A DNA stretch of 64,000 nucleotides. It comes from Achromobacter anxifer (GTDB taxonomy: Bacteria; Pseudomonadota; Gammaproteobacteria; Burkholderiales; Burkholderiaceae_B). The notes beneath the pieces are model-generated. The model was given only the letters and a program-made list of their open reading frames with translations. It searched no databases and was not told the origin of the DNA. Shown here one piece after another: positions 21,287-29,632 of the stretch. Position numbers and translations under genes: made by a program. Within the stretch, counting starts at the first letter, position 1, and every line of letters begins with the position of its first letter. The DNA lies in the NCBI RefSeq assembly GCF_903652925.1, contig NZ_CAHLAR010000007.1, positions 310,001 to 374,000 on the forward strand, given 5' to 3'.

Positions 21287-21898
21287 ATGATGGTGCTCTA
21301 TTCCGGAACCACGTGTCCGTTTTCGCAACGCTGCCGCTTCGTGTTGTTCGAGAAAGGCATGGATTTCGAGATCCGCGACATCGACCTGTACAACAAACCC
21401 GAAGACATCTCGGTGATGAACCCGTACGGTCAAGTGCCCATTCTGGTCGAGCGCGACCTGGTCCTGTACGAGTCGAACATCATCAACGAGTACATCGACG
21501 AGCGCTTCCCGCATCCGCAGCTCATGCCCGCCGACCCGGTCATGCGCGCCCGCACCCGCCTGTTCCTCTACAACTTCGAGAAGGAACTGTTCGTTCACGT
21601 CTCGACGCTGGAAGACCGCAGCGCCAAGCCCGACGAGAAGAAGCTGGCCAACGCGCGCCAGAACATCCGTGACCGCCTGGCCCAACTGGCTCCCATGCTG
21701 CTGAAGAACAAGTACATGCTGGGCGAGGAATTCTCCATGCTCGACGTGGCCGTGGCTCCGCTGCTGTGGCGCCTGGACCACTACGGCATCGAACTGCCCA
21801 AGAACGCGGCTCCGCTGCAAAAGTACGCCGAACGCATCTTCTCGCGTCCGGCCTACATCGAAGCGCTGACGCCTTCGGAAAAAGTGATGCGTCGCTAA
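21287..21898 (+). CDS. sspA: Stringent starvation protein A
   Basis: An RNA-polymerase-associated GST-fold protein that alters sigma70 transcription under starvation and acid stress. It has 203 residues: an N-domain with LYSGTTCPFSQRCRFVLFEKGM and NPYGQVPILVERDLVLYESNIINEYIDERFPHP, and a helical C-domain. The protein has no GST activity in characterised homologues. AAAGGA upstream of the ATG serves as the ribosome site. sspB follows after 12 bp. Confidence 0.94.
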   Translation: MMVLYSGTTCPFSQRCRFVLFEKGMDFEIRDIDLYNKPEDISVMNPYGQVPILVERDLVLYESNIINEYIDERFPHPQLMPADPVMRARTRLFLYNFEKELFVHVSTLEDRSAKPDEKKLANARQNIRDRLAQLAPMLLKNKYMLGEEFSMLDVAVAPLLWRLDHYGIELPKNAAPLQKYAERIFSRPAYIEALTPSEKVMRR

Positions 21899-21910
21899 GG
21901 CTGTTGCGTG

Positions 21911-22357
21911 ATGGGTGAAACTTCAACCAAACCGTACCTGATCCGCGCGCTGCACGAATGGTGCACCGATAACGGCTACACGCCCTACATCACCGTGCAA
22001 GTCGACGAGCACACCATGGTGCCCGTCGCCCATGTGCGCGACGGCCAGATCACGCTGAACGTGGGCACGCTGGCCACCAACCGCCTGGTGCTGGGCAACG
22101 AATTCATCGAATTCCAGGCCCGCTTCAGCGGCGTGACCGAAAACGTCTACGTCCCCGTGGGCGCCGTCAGCGCCATCTACGCGCGCGAAACCGGCGCAGG
22201 CATGGGCTTTGAAGTGCAGCCCTACGAACCGCCGGAAGCGGGCGCCCAGGGCGCGACGGCCCCCGCCGCGCCCGAAGGCTCCGACGCCGACGCCCCCTCC
22301 GGCGACGACGGCGGAGACGACGAACCCAAGCGTCCGCGCCTGACCATCGTCAAATAA
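21911..22357 (+). CDS. sspB: ClpXP protease specificity-enhancing factor SspB
   Basis: An adaptor that delivers ssrA-tagged and other substrates to ClpXP. It has 148 residues. The folded domain (about 1-105) begins TKPYLIRALHEWCTDNGYTPYI and includes VPVGAVSAIYARE. An acidic disordered linker follows, and the ClpX-binding C-terminal tail is PKRPRLTIVK. I used ATG 21911; an in-frame GTG at 21908 is adjacent. It is cotranscribed with sspA. Confidence 0.95.
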   Translation: MGETSTKPYLIRALHEWCTDNGYTPYITVQVDEHTMVPVAHVRDGQITLNVGTLATNRLVLGNEFIEFQARFSGVTENVYVPVGAVSAIYARETGAGMGFEVQPYEPPEAGAQGATAPAAPEGSDADAPSGDDGGDDEPKRPRLTIVK

Positions 22358-22425
22358 AACCTGCCCCGCAGGGCCTGCATTTTTTTCATTACAATGCAGA
22401 CCCTGCGCGTGCCCCGGCACGCAGC

Positions 22426-22501
22426 GCCGGTGTAGCTCAGTTGGTAGAGCAGCTCACTTGTAATGAGAAGGTCGAGGGTTCGATTCCTTTCACCGGCACC
22501 A
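22426..22501 (+). tRNA. tRNA-Thr (anticodon UGU)
   Basis: A 76-nt cloverleaf with the acceptor pairing GCCGGTG/CACCGGC, D-arm AGCTCAGTTGGTAGAGC, anticodon loop CTTGTAA (anticodon TGT, decoding ACA) and T-loop GGTTCGATTCC. The terminal CCA is encoded (22499-22501). A TACAAT at 22390-22395 may be the -10. Confidence 0.96.
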
Positions 22502-22535
22502 GATTCACTCCGCGGATCCGTCCCGAGACGATCTG

Positions 22536-22571
22536 AAAAACCCGCTCCGGCTATGACGGCGCGGGTTTTTT
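22536..22571 (+). terminator. Terminator after tRNA-Thr
   Basis: AAAAACCCGC (22536-22545) pairs with GCGGGTTTTT (22561-22570); an internal CCG/CGG extends the stem, and the run of Ts gives an intrinsic terminator. Confidence 0.75.
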
Positions 22572-23177
22572 GTTGCCCGGAATCGGAACGGAAAGCCAGG
22601 CCCAGCGTCAGCGCATTGCGCTTTGTCCTATAAACACGACCCGGAACACCGAAACCGGGCCTACCCACGAAATCGCTGCCTACAATCGCGTCAAGTCCTG
22701 CCCCAAGGAGGCGCGGTTCTCCATGCACACAAATCATCTCCCCGGAACGCGGCAAAAGCGCCTCTGGCAAAAGAGGTGGCCCAAAGAAGTCCTGTTCAAC
22801 GGACCGCCTATCCTCGTTGCCGGAACCGCCGCGGTGAAGAGCTGGTGCGAATCTCTCTTTGAATCATGGATGGCAAGACACCGTTGGTGATGTCGAGCCA
22901 GCACAGAACCGAAGACCAACTCCGTGTGGAGCTGGTGCATGAATAGGGCTATACCGCAGCGCAGGTTCGCCGCCTTGCGCGCCATCACAACGGGAAGCAC
23001 GGGTATCCGGCAAGGAGCCATTGAGGAAGCGGGTCCGCCCTCCGCACTGCAAAGAATGGTTCCTGCCCGAACTCCGCTTGGACAGGGTTCCGGTACTGCA
23101 AGTACCCGGCGCGCGCATGTGCGCGCCTTGGCGTGCCAGCAAAAAAACTGGCGTCAGACCCTCTCGCCCACCCCGTT
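22572..23177. other. Inter-tRNA region without an intact gene
   Basis: About 600 bp between two tRNA genes with no convincing coding sequence; the short open frames lack ribosome sites and family features. One stretch from 22890 can be read as MSSQHRTEDQLRVELVHE, a stop, then GYTAAQVRRLARHHNG. This looks like a decayed helix-turn-helix start but is not identified. AAAAGCGCCTCT/AAAAGAGG segments near 22754-22772 give a weak hairpin. It may be a scar of past insertion. Confidence 0.35.
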
Positions 23178-23206
23178 TTGCATTCTTCCGATTTTTTGTG
23201 CATAAT
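23178..23206 (+). promoter_or_regulatory. Promoter of tRNA-Asn
   Basis: TTGCAT (23178-23183), a 17-bp spacer and CATAAT (23201-23206), placed 18 bp before the mature tRNA end, with a GC-rich discriminator typical of stable RNA promoters. Confidence 0.65.
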
Positions 23207-23223
23207 TCGCCCCCTCTACCTGT

Positions 23224-23299
23224 TCCCCGATAGCTCAGTCGGTAGAGCGACGGACTGTTAATCCGCAGGTCGCTGGTTCGAGCCCAGCTCGGGGAGCCA
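23224..23299 (+). tRNA. tRNA-Asn (anticodon GUU)
   Basis: A 76-nt cloverleaf with the acceptor pairing TCCCCGA/TCGGGGA, D-arm AGCTCAGTCGGTAGAGC, anticodon loop CTGTTAA (anticodon GTT), T-loop GGTTCGAGCCC, discriminator G and encoded CCA (23297-23299). Confidence 0.97.
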
Positions 23300-23317
23300 A
23301 AGAATGCAGTACTGAAG

Positions 23318-23344
23318 GGCCCGCAACTTGTTTGCGGGCCTTTT
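23318..23344 (+). terminator. Terminator after tRNA-Asn
   Basis: A perfect 9-bp stem GGCCCGCAA/TTGCGGGCC (23318-23326 with 23332-23340), a 5-nt loop, followed by TTTT. Confidence 0.8.
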
Positions 23345-23433
23345 GCATTTGGACGCGGCGCACGCGCCTGTTTGCCGAGCCGCGCGCGGCGTACGATGAT
23401 GCGCATTCCCTCATCACCACTTCGCCTGTCTCC

Positions 23434-24348
23434 ATGCGTTCCGCGCGATCCTTGCCTGCCCTGGTTTCCCTGCGCGCCTTTGAAGCGGCTGCGCGGCGCA
23501 TGAGCTTTTCGCTGGCTGCGCAGGAACTCTTCGTGACGCAGAGCGCGGTCAGCCACCACATCCAGCGCCTGGAAGCGGAGCTGGGCGTGGCGCTGTTCGA
23601 AAGGCGCACGCGCGCCGTGGCGCTGACCGCGGCCGGACAGGCCTACTACGAACGCGTGCACGCGGCCTTCGAACTGCTGCGCCAGGGCACCGACGAGCTG
23701 CGGGCGCCCGCGAAGGCGCGCCAGACGCTGCGCGTCGGGCTGCTGGCTTCGTTTGCCACGCGCTGGCTGGCGCCGCGCCTGGCGGCGTTTGCCGAAGCGC
23801 ATCCGGACATCGATCTGCAATTGCAGCCAGACATCGGCTTGGCCGACGTTGCGGGCGGCGAGGTCGACGTCGCCATCCGCTACGGCCGCGGCGTGTGGCC
23901 CGGCGTGCGCGCGCGGCTGATCATGACGGAACGCCTGTCGGTGGTCTGCGCCCCCGCGCTGATCGCGGGCCGCAAGCGGCCGCGCGCGCCGCAGGACCTG
24001 CTGCGCTTTCCGCTGCTGGCCTCGCATGCCCGCCATCCCTTCGAATGGGACGCCTGGGCGCGGCATCACGGCGTGGACCTGGGCGGCGTGCAGCCCGTGC
24101 GCCTGCACGACTACAACATCGTAGTGGAGGCCGCGCTGGCGGGGCAGGGCATGGCGATGGGACGCCACCGCCTGATCGGCGCCCAGCTGGCCAGCGGCGC
24201 GCTGGTCGAGGCGCTGCCTGGCTCCGCGCTGGAGGCGCCCCGCATCGGCTGGTGGTACGTGACGCCGCGCGGCTCGCTGGGCGACGCGGCGCAACGTTTC
24301 CATGCCTGGTTGGCGCAGGAAGCCGCTGTGCTGGACGACACACATTAG
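23434..24348 (+). CDS. LysR-family regulator (GcvA-like)
   Basis: 304 residues starting MRSARSLPALVSLRAFEAAAR at ATG 23434; longer in-frame starts would run into the tRNA terminator. The winged helix-turn-helix is at about 5-65 (SFSLAAQELFVTQSAVSHHIQRLE), with the family turn FERRTRAVALTAAGQAYY. The C-terminal type-2 periplasmic-like sensor carries GGEVDVAIRYGRGVWPGV, as in GcvA-type members. It lies 97 bp upstream of the RidA gene in the same direction and may control the RidA/aminotransferase pair. The effector is unknown. Confidence 0.88.
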   Translation: MRSARSLPALVSLRAFEAAARRMSFSLAAQELFVTQSAVSHHIQRLEAELGVALFERRTRAVALTAAGQAYYERVHAAFELLRQGTDELRAPAKARQTLRVGLLASFATRWLAPRLAAFAEAHPDIDLQLQPDIGLADVAGGEVDVAIRYGRGVWPGVRARLIMTERLSVVCAPALIAGRKRPRAPQDLLRFPLLASHARHPFEWDAWARHHGVDLGGVQPVRLHDYNIVVEAALAGQGMAMGRHRLIGAQLASGALVEALPGSALEAPRIGWWYVTPRGSLGDAAQRFHAWLAQEAAVLDDTH

Positions 24349-24445
24349 TTTTGCTCATGTGTACTGCGTGAAAATTGATTGGTCAGGGGCAGCCACGGCC
24401 GATAGCATGGGGAGTACCCATTTCTCCCCATTCAGGAGCCCCTTC

Positions 24446-24919
24446 ATGACCCGCTCGATCTCCGGCCGCGTGGCCGAACTTGGCCTGACCCTGGAAGCCG
24501 CCTCCGCGCCCGCCGCCAACTACGTGCCCTTCGTGCAGGAAGGCAACCTGCTGTACATCTCTGGCCAGATCTCCCGCAAGGGCGGCAAGGCCGCCTATCT
24601 GGGCCGCCTGGGCGACCAGATCTCCGACGCCGATGGCGTGGAAGCGGCGCGCCTGTCGGCGCTGGGACTGCTGTCGCAAATCGCCGCCGCCACCGGCGAC
24701 AAGCTGGACCGCGTGGCGCGCGTGGTGCGCCTGGGCGTATTCGTGGCCAGCACGCCGGACTTCAATCGCCAGAGCGCCATCGCCAACGGCGCCTCGGACC
24801 TGATGGTCGAGGTGTTCGGCGATGCCGGCCGCCATGCGCGCAGCGCCGTCGGCGTGGCGTCCCTGCCGCAGGGCGTGGCGGTGGAAGTCGAAGCCGTCAT
24901 CGCGCTGACGCAAGCCTGA
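24446..24919 (+). CDS. RidA family enamine/imine deaminase
   Basis: 157 residues; ATG 24446 has an AGGAG site 7 bp upstream. RidA-fold features are YVPFVQEGNLLYISGQISRKGG and the C-terminal RSAVGVASLPQGVAVEVEAVIAL, where the Arg of the RSAVG segment is the family's carboxylate-binding position. RidA proteins hydrolyse reactive enamines released by PLP enzymes, so the adjacent aminotransferase gene 25 bp downstream makes biochemical sense. It belongs to the longer RidA branch rather than the 128-residue archetype. Confidence 0.87.
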   Translation: MTRSISGRVAELGLTLEAASAPAANYVPFVQEGNLLYISGQISRKGGKAAYLGRLGDQISDADGVEAARLSALGLLSQIAAATGDKLDRVARVVRLGVFVASTPDFNRQSAIANGASDLMVEVFGDAGRHARSAVGVASLPQGVAVEVEAVIALTQA

Positions 24920-24944
24920 TCTTCATACCCAAGCCGGAGCAGCC

Positions 24945-26141
24945 ATGTCCGCCCCCCTGACCCCCAGCGCCGTGGAAGCGTTGCGCGCCCAGACTCCCGG
25001 CGCACAGACCACCGTCCACTTCAATCATGCGGGCGCGTCGCTGCCTTCAGCCGCCACGCTGCAAGCCATCCATGCGCATCTGCAGCGCGAGGCCACGCAA
25101 GGCCCGATGGAGGCCGGCGTGGCTTCGCGGGAGCTGACGGAAAAGGCCCGCGCGCTGGCGGCCCGGCTGCTCAATGCAGAGCCCGCCGAAATCGCGCTGA
25201 CTGGCGGCAATTCGCCGGGCTGGGGCGCGGCGTTCGCGGCGCTGGCGCCGTGGCGCCCCGGCGACCGCATTCTGGTGGGCCGCCACGAATGGGGCGGCAA
25301 CCTGGCGGCCATGCGCCTGAAGGCGCAGCGCGCCGGCGCCACGCTGGAGACCATACCCTCGGACGACAGCGGCTGCGTGGACGCGCAGGCGCTGGAGACC
25401 ATGCTGGACGAACGGGTGCGCCTGATCGCGCTGACCTGGCTGCCGGCCAACGGCGGCCTGATCAATCCCGCCGCCGCCATCGGCAGCGTGGCGCGACGCC
25501 ACGGCATTCCGTACTTCGTGGACGCGGCGCAAGCCGTCGGCCAACTGCCGGTGGACGTGGCGCAGATCGGCTGCGACGTCTTGAGCGGGGCCGGCCGCAA
25601 GGCTTTGCGCGGCCCGCGCGGCACCGGCCTGTTGTATGTGCGGCGCGGCTTCCTGGAGCAACTCACGCCCGCCTTCGTCGACACGCATTCCGCCCCGCTG
25701 GGCGCGGACGGCGAGCCGGTGCTGCGGCAGGACGCCGCCCGCCTGGAATCGGCGGAAGCCTCGCTAGCGCTGCGCTGCGGCCTGGCCAATGCCTTGCAGG
25801 AAGCCCTGGACCTCGGCCTGCCGGCCATCCGGGCGCGCATCGACGCCACGGCCCGCGCCCTGCGCGCGGAACTGGCAGCCATACCCGGCATCACCGTGCT
25901 GGACCAGGGCCGCGAGCGCTCGGGCCTGGTGGCCTTCAATCTGGCCGGCCAGGACGCGGTATCGGTGCAACGCGCCATGGCGGCGCAGGGCGTCACCATC
26001 GGCAGCAACGGCGTGCCCTACACGCCGCTGGACATGCAGGCGCGCGGCCTGACGCAGATTGCGCGGGCTTCGGTCAGCTATCTGACCAACGACGCGGAAA
26101 TCGACCGCCTGCTGGATGGACTGCGCGCCCTGGCCCGCTGA
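24945..26141 (+). CDS. Aminotransferase class V-fold PLP enzyme
   Basis: 398 residues of the class V (NifS/kynureninase-like) superfamily. Visible features are FNHAGASLPSAATL at the N-terminus, HEWGGNL around the cofactor, PYFVDAAQAVGQLPVDV with the PLP-ring Asp, and a probable Schiff-base lysine in GAGRKALRGPRGTGLLYVR. No cysteine-desulfurase active loop is seen, so it is more likely an epimerase/lyase-type member. The RidA gene is just upstream in the same direction. The substrate is unknown. Confidence 0.86.
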   Translation: MSAPLTPSAVEALRAQTPGAQTTVHFNHAGASLPSAATLQAIHAHLQREATQGPMEAGVASRELTEKARALAARLLNAEPAEIALTGGNSPGWGAAFAALAPWRPGDRILVGRHEWGGNLAAMRLKAQRAGATLETIPSDDSGCVDAQALETMLDERVRLIALTWLPANGGLINPAAAIGSVARRHGIPYFVDAAQAVGQLPVDVAQIGCDVLSGAGRKALRGPRGTGLLYVRRGFLEQLTPAFVDTHSAPLGADGEPVLRQDAARLESAEASLALRCGLANALQEALDLGLPAIRARIDATARALRAELAAIPGITVLDQGRERSGLVAFNLAGQDAVSVQRAMAAQGVTIGSNGVPYTPLDMQARGLTQIARASVSYLTNDAEIDRLLDGLRALAR

Positions 26142-26162
26142 GCCAGGGCATGGCGGCGCCCG

Positions 26163-27056
26163 TCAGGCCACCGCGCGCCGCGCGAACGGCGTCCACTTCG
26201 TAAAGACCAGCAGATTGCCCAGCATCACCAGCGCCAGGCCCAGCAGGGCCGGCGCCGTCCATTGGTAGCCTTCGGCAAAGGTGGACACGCTCAGGGCCAC
26301 GACCGGGAACAGCACGGTGCAGTAGGCCGCGCGCGCCGGCCCCATGCGCCCCACCAGCGTCAGATAGGCGGTGAAGCCGATCACGGACCCGGGAATGGCC
26401 AGATAGAGCAGCGCGCCCACATAGGACGTCGAGGTGTCGAACTCGAACGGCAGGCCCGCCGCCACGCAACCTGCCAGCAGGATGGCCGCACCATAAAGCA
26501 TGCTGTAGGCGTTGCCGGTCAGAGGCCGGATGCCGGCGCGCTGTTGCAGCGACGACAGCATGTTGCCGGTGGAAAAGCAGAATGTGCCCAGCAGCGCGAA
26601 TCCCAGCCCCAGCAGGGTTTCGTGGCTGGCCTGCTGGCCAGCCAGTTCCGGCCAGAACAGAAGCACCAGGCCGGAAAAGCCCATCGCGCCGGCCAGCATC
26701 ACGCGCGGCGCGACGCGGGTGCCGAACCACAGGCGGGCGTTCAACGCGTTCCACAGCGTCGCCGCCGAGAACACCACCGACACCAGGCCGCTGGGGATCC
26801 ATTGGGTCGCCGTGTAGAAGCACAGGAAATTCAGGCAGAACAGGCACAGGCCCTGGCCCACGCACAGCCAGTGGCCGCGCCGGTCCATTTTCTGCAGCTT
26901 GCGGGTCAGCGCCAGGATCACGAACAGAATCAGGCCCGCCAGCGCAAAACGGTAGAAGATGGACACGGGTATGGCCACCACGCCCAGCTGGAGCTTGATG
27001 GCGATCCAGGTGGTGCCCCAGATGACGACAGTGAGGAAATACAGGAAGAGGTTCAC
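26163..27056 (-). CDS. DMT-superfamily (EamA) transporter
   Basis: An inner-membrane exporter of about 297 residues with ten hydrophobic segments forming two EamA repeats (VIWGTTWIAIKLQLG at the start; LVSVVFSAATLWNAL at the end of repeat 1). The start was placed at a GTG (27054-27056, MNLFLYFLTVVIWG) because homologous proteins begin there. An upstream GTG at 27122 would add 22 polar residues. It is convergent with the aminotransferase and divergent from an AraC regulator, which may control it. Confidence 0.85.
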   Translation of the reverse strand: MNLFLYFLTVVIWGTTWIAIKLQLGVVAIPVSIFYRFALAGLILFVILALTRKLQKMDRRGHWLCVGQGLCLFCLNFLCFYTATQWIPSGLVSVVFSAATLWNALNARLWFGTRVAPRVMLAGAMGFSGLVLLFWPELAGQQASHETLLGLGFALLGTFCFSTGNMLSSLQQRAGIRPLTGNAYSMLYGAAILLAGCVAAGLPFEFDTSTSYVGALLYLAIPGSVIGFTAYLTLVGRMGPARAAYCTVLFPVVALSVSTFAEGYQWTAPALLGLALVMLGNLLVFTKWTPFARRAVA

Positions 27057-27211
27057 GATGCGAGGCTGATACAGGGACGCGGAACGGCGGTCCAGGAAAC
27101 CGCCCGGGAACCTAGTTTGCACCTGCCGGCACGGCCAGGATTGCCGGTTCTTGCGGTTTTCTTCCCTGCGCGCGCGCGTCCCGCGCGAGATCGCAGTAGC
27201 ATTTGGATCCT

Positions 27212-28102
27212 ATGGCCACCACCGCCTCGGCTCCCGCCGATTTCTCCGTCTTCCGCACCCTGGCGAGCTCCACCGCGACGCTGGAGCGGGCTGCCGCGCT
27301 GGGCGAAGGCATCGCCATCTCGCAATGGTCGCGCAGCGCCCACGAGACCCTGGGCTACGACAACCCCGGCCATCACACCCTGTCGCTTTACTTGCGCGGC
27401 GGCGACAAGTCGTTCCGCGTAGGCCAGGATGCGCTGCACGGCGGCGCAGGCAAGTTCTGCGTGCTGCCTTCGGAACACTACTCGCGCTGGAGCATGAACG
27501 ACAGCGTGCACTTCCTGCACCTTTACATCGCGCCGGAGCGGCTGGCGCGCGAAGCCGTCATGCGGCTGGACTGCGAGCCCCGCACGCTGGAACTGCGCGA
27601 CCGCACCTACATCCACGACGAATCGCTGATCGACGTGTGCCGGCAACTGCTCGGCACCGACTGGAACCAGCCCGCCGACCGGCTGGCGGCCAGCAGCGCG
27701 GCCGAGACCGTGCTGCACCACCTACTGAACCAGGGCGTGGCGCGCAAGCCCTCGGCTACGCTGCGCGGCGGCCTGGCGCCCGCCGTGCGCCGGCGCATCA
27801 TGGACTACGTCGACGCGCACCTGGCCGAACCGCTCACGCTGGACCAGCTGGCGGGCGTGGCGGCGCTGTCCACCTACCACTTCGCCCGCATGTTCCACGC
27901 CTCCTTCGGCGAACCGCCGCACGCCTGGGTGCGCGCGCGGCGGCTGGCGCATGCGCGCACGCTGCTGACGACCGGCAAGCGCGATCTCGCCGGTATCGCC
28001 CAGGCCAGCGGCTTCGGCAACGCCAGCCACCTGGCGCGGGTGTTCCGCGAGGCCACCGGCGTCACCCCCGGCCAATACCGCAGCGCCCGCGCCCGCCACT
28101 GA
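27212..28102 (+). CDS. AraC-family transcriptional regulator
   Basis: 296 residues from ATG 27212. The N-terminal cupin-like part includes HTLSLYLRGGDKSFRVGQDALHGG. The C-terminal HTH_18 domain has PLTLDQLAGVAALSTYHFARMFHASFGEPPHAWVRARRL and IAQASGFGNASHLARVFREATG. It lies divergent from the DMT exporter, a typical regulator-target arrangement; the exporter promoter should lie in the 155-bp gap. The ligand is not predictable. Confidence 0.88.
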   Translation: MATTASAPADFSVFRTLASSTATLERAAALGEGIAISQWSRSAHETLGYDNPGHHTLSLYLRGGDKSFRVGQDALHGGAGKFCVLPSEHYSRWSMNDSVHFLHLYIAPERLAREAVMRLDCEPRTLELRDRTYIHDESLIDVCRQLLGTDWNQPADRLAASSAAETVLHHLLNQGVARKPSATLRGGLAPAVRRRIMDYVDAHLAEPLTLDQLAGVAALSTYHFARMFHASFGEPPHAWVRARRLAHARTLLTTGKRDLAGIAQASGFGNASHLARVFREATGVTPGQYRSARARH

Positions 28103-28189
28103 ACCGGGCGCTACGGCCCCGTTTCCCGATCGGCCCGGTCTACAATGGCCCACCGCCCCTAGGGCCTGACCGCGCCCCTTCCCGACGCG

Positions 28190-29632
28190 ATGCCGACCCC
28201 GACCTCTCGCGACTCCGCCCCTCTGGCTGAACCCGTCAGCGCCAGCCCCGTGCGCGCGCACTGGCTGGCAGAACTGGTCCGCCTGCGCGAAGCGCATTGG
28301 GGGCCTCTGGAAGACGCGGACGCGGTCCGGCGCGTGCGCCAGCAGGACGGCGACCTGCCCACGCGCATCCTGGCCCGCGCCGCATTGCTGGCCAGGCGCG
28401 AAAACCTCATTCCCCTGATCGAAACCTGGCGCCGCAGCGCGCTCGGCATCCTGGCCGCGCTGTTCCTGCTTGCCCTGTTGTCCGGCGCCGGCGCCGCCCT
28501 GGGCGCGCTAGGCGACGGATCGCGGCCGGTCAACGTGCTGTGGGCGCTGGGCGCCTTGCTGGGCCTGCATACGCTCACCTTCCTGCTCTGGCTGGCCAGC
28601 TTCCTGCTGCGGGCTTCGGCCGTCACCGGGCTGGGACGCCTGTGGCTCTGGGCCACCCGCAAGCTGGCCCGCGGCCCCGACGGCGCACTGGTGCCACAAG
28701 CCTTCCTGAACCTGCTGGCGCGCGCGGGCGCCTTGCGCTGGCTGTTCGGCAGCATCAGCCACCTGCTCTGGCTGACCGCGCTGTGCGCCGCGCTGGCTGT
28801 CCTGCTGGCCGTGCTGTCCACCGCCAGCTACCGCTTCATCTGGGCCACCACCTTGCTGGCGCCCGACACCTTCGTCAGTCTCACCCAGGCCATCGGCTGG
28901 CTGCCGGCGCAGCTGGGCTTTCCGATGCCGGACGCCGCGATGATCCGCGCCAGCGACGGCGCCCAGGTCCTGCCCGCCGAGGCGCAGGTGCAATGGTCGC
29001 TCTGGCTGATCGGCGTGCTGGTGGTCTACGGCATCCTGCCCCGCCTCCTGGCCGGCGCGCTGTGCGTGGTCAACACGCTGCGCGCCTTGCGCGGCCTGCG
29101 CATCGATCCCTCGCTGCCCGGATTCTCCGCGCTGCGCGACCGGCTGGAACCGCCCGCCCAGTCCACCGGCATCGACCGCCCCGTCGATCCGCTGCACGAG
29201 CCGCGGGTCGGCGCGCCGCCGCTTGCGGGCCTGGGCGGCCAGCCCGTGCTGCTGGGACTGGAATTGCCGCCGGACCTGGCCTGGCCGCCCGCCGGCATCC
29301 CCGCGGGCATCCAGGAGGCCGGCAACCTGGACACACGCGAGGAACGCAACCGCGTGCTGGACGCGCTGGCCAGCAAGGCCGCCACCCGCATGCTGATCGC
29401 CTGCGACGCGCGGCAGACGCCCGACCGGGGCACGCTGTCGCTGATCGCGGAACTGGCCGCGCACGCGGAACAGACCCGCGTCTGGCTGGTCACGCCGCGC
29501 GCGGGCGTGGACGCCGCCGCCACCCGCGCGCCGCTGTGGCGCGAACGCCTGCTCGCGCTGGGCTTGCCCGCCGACGCCGTGCTGCAGGCGCCTGATGCTC
29601 CCTATGCGTGGCTGGAGTCCACCCATGGCTGA
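28190..29632 (+). CDS. DUF2868 family membrane protein
   Basis: 480 residues with at least four membrane segments at about residues 86-105, 118-140, 184-210 and 265-285. It has the DUF2868 N-terminal feature LREAHWGPLEDADAVRRVRQQDGDLPTRILARAALLA. The C-terminal soluble part (residues about 340-480) includes RMLIACDARQTPDRGTLSLIAELA and resembles a cytoplasmic partner domain. The function is unknown. It overlaps the GTPase gene by 8 bp, strong evidence that the two products act together. Confidence 0.82.
   Translation: MPTPTSRDSAPLAEPVSASPVRAHWLAELVRLREAHWGPLEDADAVRRVRQQDGDLPTRILARAALLARRENLIPLIETWRRSALGILAALFLLALLSGAGAALGALGDGSRPVNVLWALGALLGLHTLTFLLWLASFLLRASAVTGLGRLWLWATRKLARGPDGALVPQAFLNLLARAGALRWLFGSISHLLWLTALCAALAVLLAVLSTASYRFIWATTLLAPDTFVSLTQAIGWLPAQLGFPMPDAAMIRASDGAQVLPAEAQVQWSLWLIGVLVVYGILPRLLAGALCVVNTLRALRGLRIDPSLPGFSALRDRLEPPAQSTGIDRPVDPLHEPRVGAPPLAGLGGQPVLLGLELPPDLAWPPAGIPAGIQEAGNLDTREERNRVLDALASKAATRMLIACDARQTPDRGTLSLIAELAAHAEQTRVWLVTPRAGVDAAATRAPLWRERLLALGLPADAVLQAPDAPYAWLESTHG

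Noticed and set aside
22426-23299. Prophage or integrative element between the tRNA genes
   Set aside because: There is no integrase, no repeat of a tRNA 3' end and no phage-like gene; only a short decayed region is visible.
22864-24345. 493-codon minus-strand frame covering the tRNA-Asn gene
   Set aside because: It runs through a tRNA and opposite a clear LysR gene, with no motif support.
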